The notes below the pieces were generated by a model. The model did no database searches and had not been told where the DNA came from. It was given only the letters and a program-made list of their open reading frames with translations. A program made the position numbers and the translations under genes. From Planctomycetaceae bacterium (GTDB taxonomy: Bacteria > Planctomycetota > Planctomycetia > Pirellulales > Pirellulaceae), in contig DMPQ01000486.1 of the NCBI GenBank assembly GCA_003455945.1, forward strand, positions 28,366 through 33,680: a stretch of 5,315 nt of DNA, given 5' to 3'. Shown here in pieces: positions 1 through 5,315 of the stretch. Position 1 is the first letter of the stretch. The number at the start of each line of letters is the position of its first letter.

Positions 1-1272
1 ACCGAACTCCTTGGCGGACAGATAACGCTCCCGACGATCGACCGAACAGGCGCGACGAATCGCGTACCCCACGACGTTCGGCACGCCGGGGACAAGTTCG
101 GTGAGCGGACGAAAAGGATGCTTCAGCACTCCCAACGGATCGGTCGCTCTCCCGGTCTGGAACGGCAGCCGTCCGCTGATCGCTTCGTAGGCCGTGACCC
201 CGAGTGCAAAGATGTCGGCGGTGACCCGATCGTCGAACGGCAGTACGGTCGAATCCCGCGCCTCGGAAGAGAGCAGTTCGGGGGCGACGTACCCGGCGGT
301 ACCGAAGACGTATCCCCTGGATTCGCCCGACGTCGCACGAGCCTGTTCGACCAACTCGGACGAGAGACCGAAGTCGGCGATCTTGATCAGCTCTTCTCCT
401 TCGATCGTCCTCGTGAAGAGCAGGTTGGCCGGCTTGATGTCGCCGTGAGCCAGCCGGGCCTTGGTATGCAACGCATCAAGCGCCCTGGCAGCCGTCGCGA
501 TGATCCGGATCGCATCTTCCCACGGCAGAGGTCCGGCCGAGATCCGATCGGCCAGACTCCCGCCGTTCATGTACTCCATCGCGATAAAGCAGTGCCCGGC
601 GATTTCGCCGGCATCGAAGATCTGCACCAGACCGGGATGGGACAGCTTCGAGGCGCGCTCGGCCTCATCGGCGATTCGAGCGGCCAGTTCGCGATGAGAT
701 ATCTCGGCCAGGTTCACCAGCTTGAGGCACTCGAGACGATTGAGCTTCGTGCGACGCGCGACATACAGCTTCGATAAGCCTGGGGAAGGGAGGCGTTTGA
801 CGAGTTCATGAGTCGGAGGTAGCACCGGCGACTCGGTATCGTCCGAACGATCGCCGGACCCGTCCGCGAAGCCGACAAGTTCCTTCCTCGCTCCCTCGTT
901 TCCGCTCAGCGAAGGAAGAGTCTTCAGGATCTCGGCGACTCGGGCGTCGCGCGCCTCGCGCGCCATCGACTCGACGGCGCACTTCGCGAGGTCAAGCAGC
1001 ACCAGCGTCCGAATCGGTTCGGAAACATCGACCCGCTCGGCGACCTGTTCCAGGGCGGCCCCTCCCCGCAGCTCCGTTTCTCCCTGATCGCACGCTCGTT
1101 CGAATCGACGTCGATCGTCTTCGGACAGTCCTGCGACGCAACGTCGCGACCAGGTATCGGAATCGATCACGTCGGAGTCAGGCGAAGGGGAGAGTCGTGC
1201 GAAGGTAGGCTTCGAAGGCGATCGAAAGGCATCGTCGGTCGTGCTCTCTTCCTTGCTTCGCGGTTCGGTCAT
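1..1272 (-). CDS. Ser/Thr protein kinase, C-terminus cut by window edge
   Basis: Open from ATG at 1272 down to base 1 (424 codons, no stop), so the gene continues beyond the window. The kinase domain spans about residues 155-424. Seen: VAIK-type lysine K184, helix-C Glu E203, catalytic loop HGDIKPAN (H276-N283), DFG D300-G302, GT.GYVAPE with E332, a DIFALG segment, and a subdomain XI-like RR..SVDRRERYLSAKEF at the edge. The DIKPAN loop marks Ser/Thr specificity. Residues 1-154 are an acidic, Ser-rich head plus a helical part (IRTLVLLDLAKCAVE) that loosely resembles the N-terminal region of many planctomycete kinases. Odd: the glycine-rich loop reads LPSPGLSKLY (161-170) where LGxGxxGxVY is expected, and HRD is HGD. 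Whatever follows the kinase domain (membrane segment, WD40, TPR) is not visible. The start is the first in-frame ATG after the sigma gene, with GGAAG about 5 nt upstream. Probably co-transcribed with the sigma-like gene 82 bp upstream. Activity is uncertain; the fold assignment is firm. Confidence 0.93.
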   Translation of the reverse strand, partial: MTEPRSKEESTTDDAFRSPSKPTFARLSPSPDSDVIDSDTWSRRCVAGLSEDDRRRFERACDQGETELRGGAALEQVAERVDVSEPIRTLVLLDLAKCAVESMAREARDARVAEILKTLPSLSGNEGARKELVGFADGSGDRSDDTESPVLPPTHELVKRLPSPGLSKLYVARRTKLNRLECLKLVNLAEISHRELAARIADEAERASKLSHPGLVQIFDAGEIAGHCFIAMEYMNGGSLADRISAGPLPWEDAIRIIATAARALDALHTKARLAHGDIKPANLLFTRTIEGEELIKIADFGLSSELVEQARATSGESRGYVFGTAGYVAPELLSSEARDSTVLPFDDRVTADIFALGVTAYEAISGRLPFQTGRATDPLGVLKHPFRPLTELVPGVPNVVGYAIRRACSVDRRERYLSAKEFG

Positions 1273-1354
1273 GACTGCTTCCGATCTGGAACGGACGGAC
1301 TCGACGAACGGACGAGAATCGCTCGGGCCTCTCGATGCGGCGAAGGCTCGCTCA

Positions 1355-1987
1355 TCAGTCCTTCGCCGACACGCGACGGACGATATCCGCGAAGTGGTCG
1401 AGCTTTCTCGAGATGGTGGTCCGGTGGCAGTCGACGAGACTTGCGATCTCCCCCAACGTTCGCCCTTCGGCGAACAGGACAAGGATCCGCAGGTCGCCTT
1501 CGGAGAGCTGCCCCATCAGATGGTCAACGACGTCGCGAAAGTGTGCATGGATTTCCGGCGGCGCCGATGAAGTCGGCTGACAATCCAATGCTCGGGGGGC
1601 CTGCGAATCGCCGCCGAACTCGGGGACGCGTTCCCCAACCTCGGCTTGGTGGCGGATTCGATTCCCCGCGCGACGCTCCCGTTGCCAACGGTTGTAGGCG
1701 AGTCGAACGAGCTCGCTCGCCAGAGCGTCGACGTCGCTGGGCAAACGAGCCGCGGCCGGATCGGCTTGCGGCCCGAGTTCGATGATGGCCGACGCCAGCG
1801 CACCCAGGAGAGTCGTTACCCGATGATCCGTGGGGAGGCCTGTCGCCAGTTGACGGATTCGTGCCTCGTCCCCGCGGGAAACGCCGGCCTCTCCTCGAAA
1901 GACCTGTTCGATCCGATGGCGTGCGGTGGACAGGAGCTCCTGCAGGAACTGCTCCTGATCGACACCGGCAGGTTCCGATTCCGACAT
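1355..1987 (-). CDS. ECF-like sigma-70 family regulator
   Basis: A 210-residue protein. The C-terminal part (about 158-206) is a sigma region 4-type helix-turn-helix: 'LSEGDLRILVLFAEG.TLGEIAS' then 'CHRTTISRKLDHFADIVR', which would bind the -35 element. A basic stretch at about 91-112 (LVRLAYNRWQRERRAGN) is placed like region 2.4 of planctomycete ECF sigma factors. The part before it (15-90) has helical character but no recognisable region 2.1-2.3 core, so binding of core polymerase cannot be read from the sequence. Start: ATG at 1987 is preferred because the 38 upstream codons (from GTG at 2101 or ATG at 2083) are Arg/Ser/Thr-rich with weaker GC at third positions. Both earlier starts remain possible, and none has a strong ribosome site (GTGAAG lies just before 1987). 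The kinase gene follows 82 bp downstream on the same strand, the usual setting for kinase-associated ECF sigma factors. It could instead be a non-sigma regulator that kept only the helix-turn-helix. Confidence 0.8.
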   Translation of the reverse strand: MSESEPAGVDQEQFLQELLSTARHRIEQVFRGEAGVSRGDEARIRQLATGLPTDHRVTTLLGALASAIIELGPQADPAAARLPSDVDALASELVRLAYNRWQRERRAGNRIRHQAEVGERVPEFGGDSQAPRALDCQPTSSAPPEIHAHFRDVVDHLMGQLSEGDLRILVLFAEGRTLGEIASLVDCHRTTISRKLDHFADIVRRVSAKD

Positions 1988-2354
1988 GCGCTTCACCACG
2001 TCCGCCGTTAGCCGAGGGGCCGAACAACGACGAGTTCGAGCCCGAGACCGAGTCGAGACAGGGGCCGTCGGCGATCGCGTCATGAGATCGTCACTTGCCA
2101 CGATTCGGCGCGCGACAGCTCACGGCCGCTTACGATCATCCGACGAACGATCTCGACCGGTTCGGTCTCCGTCTCCGGACGCCGAGCCGTCTGACCGAAG
2201 TCTGCCCCTACTTCGATCGGCCGAGTGTAAGCAGCGAATCCCGTTCGCGGCAATCGACTTCACGACCGACCGATGCCGAATGATCGTGCCTACGAAGAAC
2301 GGGCTCGCCCAATACGCCATCGGTCGGTCCTGCCACGCCGCTTCGAGGGTTCCG
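1988..2354. other. Non-coding stretch upstream of sigma-kinase unit
   Basis: About 370 bp between the DinB stop and the chosen sigma start. I find no convincing gene in it: the open frames present are Arg/Ser/Pro-rich with no family resemblance. It should carry the promoter of the sigma-kinase unit on the minus strand and any DinB terminator. The bases from 1988 to 2101 could be coding if the sigma gene starts earlier. The main structure seen is the 12-bp inverted repeat at 2264-2329. I see no clear -35/-10 pair. Confidence 0.5.
2264..2329. repeat. Perfect 12-bp inverted repeat with 42-bp spacer
   Basis: The left arm GACCGACCGATG (2264-2275) is the exact reverse complement of the right arm CATCGGTCGGTC (2318-2329). 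The arms enclose 42 bp. There is no T-run beside either arm, so it does not look like an intrinsic terminator. It lies between the DinB stop and the start of the sigma-like gene. A two-site operator or a long-loop RNA hairpin are both possible. The function is unknown. Confidence 0.55.
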
Positions 2355-2897
2355 TCAGTCCCCTTTCTCTGCCAGCCGGCGCCGGACGATCGTCAGGTGG
2401 TGTTCGATGTGCCCGACGAGCATCCAGGCCAGGGCTCGGACCGTCACCGGGTGCCCCGATGCTTCCCCTCGCGCCGCCAGATCGGTCGGCTTCAGACGCC
2501 GCAGCAGCAAGGCGTTCGCCTGTCGGAGCAGCACCAACTCGTCGACCAGCGTCGCGAGCGACGGCGTCTCGTAGTCGGCGTGCGCGACGTACTCCTCCTG
2601 GTTCATGCCGGGTAACGGCTGCAGATCCCCCATCGCGAAATGATGCAGGCGCTCCGCGAAGATCCGTTCGGCGTCGATCAGATGGCCGACCACCTGCTTC
2701 AAGGTCCAGGTCGACGGCGGATGCACGATCGATGCCGTCGTTTCCGACACTCCGTCGAAGAGCTCCCGCAGCGTTCGGACCTGTTCGTCCAGCAGCACGC
2801 GGATATCCCCCTCCGGGACCCGATCGACGTACTTCGCGTAGTACTCGAAGTACTCGTCTCGCTGCGGCGGCTGTCGAAAGTCGGACCGTTCGGACAT
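2355..2897 (-). CDS. DinB superfamily protein
   Basis: A 180-residue four-helix-bundle protein of the DinB/DinB_2 type. Family signatures seen: an N-terminal YYAKYVDRVPEGDI segment, a WTLKQVVGHLIDAERIF helix carrying H72, a middle LPGMNQEEYV segment, and a C-terminal TVRALAWMLVGHIEHH helix carrying H163, H166 and H167. H72 with H163 and H167 would form the usual divalent-metal triad. Members of the superfamily include metal-dependent thiol transferases and many damage-inducible proteins of unknown activity, so no substrate can be named. No secretion signal or membrane segment is seen; it should be cytosolic. The ATG at 2897 is chosen because the 28 codons upstream to ATG 2981 encode only Arg/Ser-rich sequence unlike the family, and a GAGG lies about 9 nt before 2897. 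It is divergent from the amidohydrolase gene and in the same direction as the sigma gene, but 367 bp away from it, so it is probably a separate unit. Confidence 0.9.
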   Translation of the reverse strand: MSERSDFRQPPQRDEYFEYYAKYVDRVPEGDIRVLLDEQVRTLRELFDGVSETTASIVHPPSTWTLKQVVGHLIDAERIFAERLHHFAMGDLQPLPGMNQEEYVAHADYETPSLATLVDELVLLRQANALLLRRLKPTDLAARGEASGHPVTVRALAWMLVGHIEHHLTIVRRRLAEKGD

Positions 2898-3134
2898 CGG
2901 CGTGCGCCTCGTCGAAGATCGGAAGCTCGACGAGAGTCGTCGCTGTCCCCGGTGACCGCGATCATCGACCTTCGTCCTCACGGGACGATTCTTCCCCGAA
3001 TGCGGAGCGTCGTCGAGTCGTCCGGCGAACGGTTGGACAAGCGTCGTTGCCGAAGCTCACAATGCCGACTCGATCGCCTCGTCCGATTCCCGCGCGGACG
3101 AAACTCCGAACCGATTGTCGACGGAATCCGAAGC
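2898..3134. other. Divergent intergenic region, probable promoters
   Basis: A 237-bp gap between the DinB gene (leftward) and the amidohydrolase gene (rightward), so it should hold promoters for both. For the rightward gene, a weak pair TTGGAC (3033-3038) and CACAAT (3058-3063) is visible, but the 19-bp spacing is long and the -10 matches only 4 of 6. A small CGACGA/TCGTCG inverted repeat (2928-2942) falls in the presumed leader of the DinB transcript. No gene is recognised here. Confidence 0.45.
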
Positions 3135-4472
3135 ATGAGACGTTCGCTCGCCGCTCTGTTGCTGACCTTGGCGCTGCACGGCCCGGCTCAGGCCGAACTC
3201 CCCGCCGGACTTCGCGAGGCGATCGCGGCCGACTACGAAAGTCATCTCGGTCCGCTGTTCGATCACTTCCATCGGAATCCCGAGCTGTCGCTCGCCGAAA
3301 CCGAGACGGCGGCGCGGCTGGCCGAAGAGCTGCGCACCGCCGGCTTCGCGGTGCGCGAAGGGGTCGGCGGCACCGGAGTCGTGGCGATTCTCGCCAACGG
3401 TCCGGGCCCGATCGTGATGATGCGAGCCGACATGGACGGGCTGCCGGTCGAAGAGAAATCCGGCCTCGACAACGCCTCGACCGCGCGCCAGGTGAACCCG
3501 GCGACCGGCGAGAACGTCCCGGTCATGCACGCCTGCGGCCACGACGTCCACATGACCGCCCTGGTCGGAACGGCCCGGCGCATGGCGGCGATTCGCGATC
3601 GCTGGTCCGGCACGCTGATGCTGATCGGTCAGCCGGCCGAAGAACGCGTGATGGGGGCCCGCGCGATGATGCGGGACAACCTGTGGGAACGCTTCGGACG
3701 CCCCGACTATGCGTTGGCCTTTCACGTCTGGTGCGGCGGCGAAGCGGGGAAGCTGACCGTCTCGTACGGCAGCCCCTACGCCGGCAGCGATGCGGTCGAT
3801 CTGGTCGTGCACGGCGTCGGAGCCCACGGCGCCTCGCCGCACCAAGGGAAGGACCCGATCGTGCTCGGCGCTCAGATCGTCATGGCGCTCCAGACCCTCG
3901 TCTCGCGAGAACTCCCCCCTCGCGATCCGGGAGTCGTCACGGTCGGCTCGTTCCACGCCGGTACCAAACACAACATCATCTCGGATCGAGCCGTCCTGCA
4001 ACTGACGGTCCGCAGCACGAGCCCCGAGAATCGGAAGCTGCTCCTCGACGGCATCAAGCGGATCGCCGAGAACCTGGGACGAGCCGCGGGACTTCCCGAG
4101 GACAAGCTCCCGGAAGTGATCTATTCCGAGTCGACCCCGCCGACGACCAACGATGCCGATCTGGCGCGGCGACTGCGGAGTCGCTGGGAAGAAGAGCTCG
4201 GGCCCGAAATCATGATGGACGACGACTTCGTCGCGGCTCGTCAGAAAGGGATGGGCGCCGAGGACTTTCCGTTCTTCACCACCGATCCGCCGATCCGGAG
4301 CGTCTACTTCACGGTCGGCGGCACGCCCAAGGAGGAGCTCGATGCCGAAGCGGCCGGTGGTCCGCCCGTCCCCTCGCACCATTCTCCCTTCTTTCGCATC
4401 GCTCCCGAACCGTCGATCCGATCGGGGGTCGAGGCGACGGTCGTTGCGCTGCTGGATCTGATGAGTCGCTGA
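3135..4472 (+). CDS. Exported M20-family (M20D) amidohydrolase/aminoacylase
   Basis: A 445-residue zinc-type amidohydrolase of the M20D group (N-acyl-amino-acid amidohydrolase, hippurate hydrolase and IAA-amino-acid hydrolase relatives), which hydrolyses an amide bond on N-acylated amino acids or related compounds; the exact substrate cannot be told. Seen: MRADMDGLPV (96-105), HACGHD with ligands C134 and H136, QPAEE with catalytic E169 and ligand E170, FHVW with H197, a dimerisation (lid) domain at about 218-330 starting GSDAVDLVVHG, MGAEDF (373-378), and final ligand H416 in SHHSPFF. The full metal set is present and the length is normal for a family member with a leader. Residues 1-20 (MRRSLAALLLTLALHGPAQA) are a Sec signal peptide with an AQA cleavage site before E21, so it is predicted to be exported, unlike most M20D enzymes. 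The frame is open far upstream, but ATG 3135 is chosen because it starts the signal peptide; GGAA lies about 9 nt before it. The membrane protein gene follows after 77 bp on the same strand. Confidence 0.95.
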   Translation: MRRSLAALLLTLALHGPAQAELPAGLREAIAADYESHLGPLFDHFHRNPELSLAETETAARLAEELRTAGFAVREGVGGTGVVAILANGPGPIVMMRADMDGLPVEEKSGLDNASTARQVNPATGENVPVMHACGHDVHMTALVGTARRMAAIRDRWSGTLMLIGQPAEERVMGARAMMRDNLWERFGRPDYALAFHVWCGGEAGKLTVSYGSPYAGSDAVDLVVHGVGAHGASPHQGKDPIVLGAQIVMALQTLVSRELPPRDPGVVTVGSFHAGTKHNIISDRAVLQLTVRSTSPENRKLLLDGIKRIAENLGRAAGLPEDKLPEVIYSESTPPTTNDADLARRLRSRWEEELGPEIMMDDDFVAARQKGMGAEDFPFFTTDPPIRSVYFTVGGTPKEELDAEAAGGPPVPSHHSPFFRIAPEPSIRSGVEATVVALLDLMSR

Positions 4473-4515
4473 TCGCGCGACCGCCTTGTCCGCCCCGATG
4501 TCGACGCGCGCTTCG

Positions 4516-4533
4516 TTCCCGAGCGATCGGGAA
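4516..4533 (+). promoter_or_regulatory. 7-bp stem with GCGA tetraloop next to the ribosome site
   Basis: TTCCCGA (4516-4522), loop GCGA (4523-4526), TCGGGAA (4527-4533): a perfect 7-bp stem closed by a GNRA-type tetraloop, a stable RNA fold. The last paired base directly adjoins the Shine-Dalgarno sequence of the membrane protein gene. No U-run follows on either strand, so an intrinsic terminator is unlikely. It may stabilise the leader, mark an mRNA processing point between the two genes, or affect ribosome access. The function is inferred only from position and fold. Confidence 0.55.
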
Positions 4534-4540
4534 GGAGGAG
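4534..4540 (+). promoter_or_regulatory. Strong Shine-Dalgarno site for the membrane protein
   Basis: GGAGGAG ends 9 nt before ATG 4550. It is the strongest ribosome site in the window and fixes the start of the membrane protein, whose reading frame is open for more than 2 kb upstream. Confidence 0.8.
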
Positions 4541-4549
4541 AAGAACCTG

Positions 4550-5041
4550 ATGTCACCGACTTGCCGGCAACCCACCAAGGCTCGGACGTTCGAGCCGGCG
4601 AATCCTTATCGGACTCCCGGACTCGCTGAGCCGACCGCTCGTCCTGGCGTTAGGTTGCCTCCGTGGGCTTTCGGATTACTGGTGATCTTGCCGGCGGCGG
4701 CCGTCATTGCCGTGTCAATGCTCTTCGTCCTTGCCGTGCCGACCGCTCTGATGCGAATCGACCAGGGGGTAGCGCCGTCGTCGCCTGGACTCATGGCCGC
4801 GAACAAGCTGGGCTTGTCGTTGTTATGGGTCATCATCGGTGTCGCGGCCGTAGCAATTGCTTCGTTGTTCGCCTCGCGATTCCTCGGGAGCGATCGGCTG
4901 AGATCCGGAGCCAGCCTGCTCATCTACGCGATTCTGACCACCGGACTCACAGCGTTCACGGCTTGGGTCGCTTACTCGGTGATCGGTCGCGTCCCCTTCA
5001 CGATGCCGGGACTTTTCGGTCGAAGTCACTTCCTGTGGTGA
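4550..5041 (+). CDS. Small membrane protein with three predicted segments, unknown function
   Basis: A 163-residue protein I do not recognise. Residues 1-36 are polar and Pro-rich, with an NPYRTP motif (18-23) of the kind often seen near the N-terminus of planctomycete membrane proteins (NPY..P). Three hydrophobic segments follow: about 39-63, 88-108 and 121-146, with a short polar loop (about 68-87) between the first two and a basic loop (RFLGSDRLR, 110-118) before the third. The tail is about 17 residues. The start is set by the GGAGGAG site. It lies 77 bp after the amidohydrolase stop and may share its transcript, although a stem-loop sits between them. It converges on the receiver gene, 87 bp away. 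Codon use is looser than in its neighbour: 7 of 22 Leu codons are TTG or TTA, against only three seen in the much longer amidohydrolase gene. This fits weak expression or a young, lineage-specific gene. No catalytic motif is visible. Confidence 0.8.
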   Translation: MSPTCRQPTKARTFEPANPYRTPGLAEPTARPGVRLPPWAFGLLVILPAAAVIAVSMLFVLAVPTALMRIDQGVAPSSPGLMAANKLGLSLLWVIIGVAAVAIASLFASRFLGSDRLRSGASLLIYAILTTGLTAFTAWVAYSVIGRVPFTMPGLFGRSHFLW

Positions 5042-5128
5042 TGATGCCTCGATGCGAACGGGCCGTCCTGAGGCCAGCCGTCGGAGAAAGGGACTTCCCG
5101 CGAACGTCTCGCAGAATCAGTCCTCGGA

Positions 5129-5315
5129 TCAGTGCGACGTCGGAGGGGCGTCGAGCAGTTCGCGCACCTTGCCGGCCAGTCGGATCGGAGTGAACGGCTT
5201 CTGCAGGAACGCGTCGGTCGCTTCGACGACTCCGTGCAGCAGGATCGCGTCGTCCGTATAACCGCTCATGAACAGGACCTTGATGCCGGGGCGACGAGCG
5301 CGGATCGCGTCGAGC
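5129..5315 (-). CDS. Receiver domain C-terminus, probable hybrid histidine kinase (partial)
   Basis: Only the last 61 residues are in the window; the gene enters from the right edge and stops with TGA at 5129-5131. The piece is the second half of a response-regulator receiver domain: [11 protein letters not shown] carries the conserved switch Ser/Thr position, and [10 protein letters not shown] carries the conserved Lys before Pro, followed by the last helix ([12 protein letters not shown]) and a short tail. The phosphoacceptor Asp lies outside the window. The wording [11 protein letters not shown] followed by FLQKPFTP is typical of receivers at the C-terminus of PAS-containing hybrid histidine kinases, so that is the likely parent; a stand-alone receiver is the alternative. 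It is convergent with the membrane protein gene. Confidence 0.9.
   Translation of the reverse strand, partial: LDAIRARRPGIKVLFMSGYTDDAILLHGVVEATDAFLQKPFTPIRLAGKVRELLDAPPTSH

Noticed and set aside
118..777. 219-codon plus-strand open frame at the left end
   Set aside because: It lies antisense to the kinase domain, whose motifs are unmistakable. Its composition is that of a shadow frame.
2928..2942. CGACGA/TCGTCG mini-hairpin in the DinB leader
   Set aside because: A 6-bp stem with a 3-nt loop built from CGA/TCG words that are common throughout the window; chance is a sufficient explanation.
2898..2981. Longer DinB start at ATG 2981
   Set aside because: The added 28 residues are Arg/Ser-rich and not family-like; the family-type N-terminus begins soon after ATG 2897.
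3033..3063. TTGGAC...CACAAT as promoter of the amidohydrolase gene
   Set aside because: The spacing is 19 bp and the -10 match is poor, so it is mentioned only as a weak candidate and not called as a feature of its own.
2640..3134. Upstream extension of the amidohydrolase frame
   Set aside because: The extra 165 codons overlap the DinB gene and are low-complexity. The signal peptide begins exactly at ATG 3135.
2273..4549. Very long plus-strand open frame running into the membrane protein gene
   Set aside because: The sequence before 4550 is Arg/Ser/Pro-rich with no domain resemblance. It overlaps the DinB and amidohydrolase genes in other frames and arises because GC-rich DNA has few stops. 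Only the part from ATG 4550, behind the strong ribosome site, looks real.
3057..4556. 499-codon minus-strand open frame opposite the amidohydrolase
   Set aside because: It is the antisense shadow of a gene with complete family motifs. Its translation is Arg/Asp/His-rich without hydrophobic core pattern or known motifs.
5042..5128. Possible bidirectional terminator between the convergent genes
   Set aside because: Only a 5-bp GCCTC/GAGGC pair with a 19-nt loop is found and there is no T-run, so I do not call a terminator.

Overview
The window looks like a piece of a GC-rich chromosome (above 60% GC by eye), most likely from a planctomycete. Three things point there: an ECF-like sigma factor directly followed by a large Ser/Thr protein kinase with a long N-terminal extension, a small membrane protein with an 'NPY.TP' motif near its N-terminus, and a hybrid-histidine-kinase type receiver end. 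The assignment is an inference from gene style; there is no rRNA or other marker here.

Layout. (1) 1-1272, minus strand: a Ser/Thr protein kinase cut off by the left edge of the window, which is why it has no stop codon here. It has a complete start and nearly the whole kinase domain. (2) 1355-1987, minus strand: a small sigma-70/ECF-like regulator with a clear C-terminal helix-turn-helix. It lies 82 bp upstream of the kinase in the same direction, so the two probably form one transcription unit. (3) 1988-2354: a 367-bp non-coding stretch that probably holds the promoter of this unit and contains a perfect 12-bp inverted repeat. (4) 2355-2897, minus strand: a DinB-superfamily protein with its histidine triad. 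(5) 2898-3134: a divergent intergenic region. (6) 3135-4472, plus strand: an exported M20-family amidohydrolase/aminoacylase with signal peptide and complete metal site. (7) 4550-5041, plus strand: a 163-residue protein with three membrane segments, behind a very strong ribosome binding site that directly abuts a 7-bp stem with a GCGA tetraloop. (8) 5129-5315, minus strand: the last 61 residues of a receiver domain, probably the C-terminus of a hybrid histidine kinase, cut off by the right edge.

How the genes may work together. The sigma-like protein and the kinase are the only pair that looks like a system: a phosphorylation-controlled transcription factor module. Both partners are atypical. 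Sigma region 2 is hard to recognise. The kinase has lost all three glycines of its nucleotide-binding loop and has HGD in place of HRD. The DinB protein, the amidohydrolase and the membrane protein are probably independent housekeeping or accessory genes; the last two may share a transcript. The whole window is also strikingly rich in the palindrome CGATCG (20 copies). I see no CRISPR array, insertion sequence, tRNA or rRNA.
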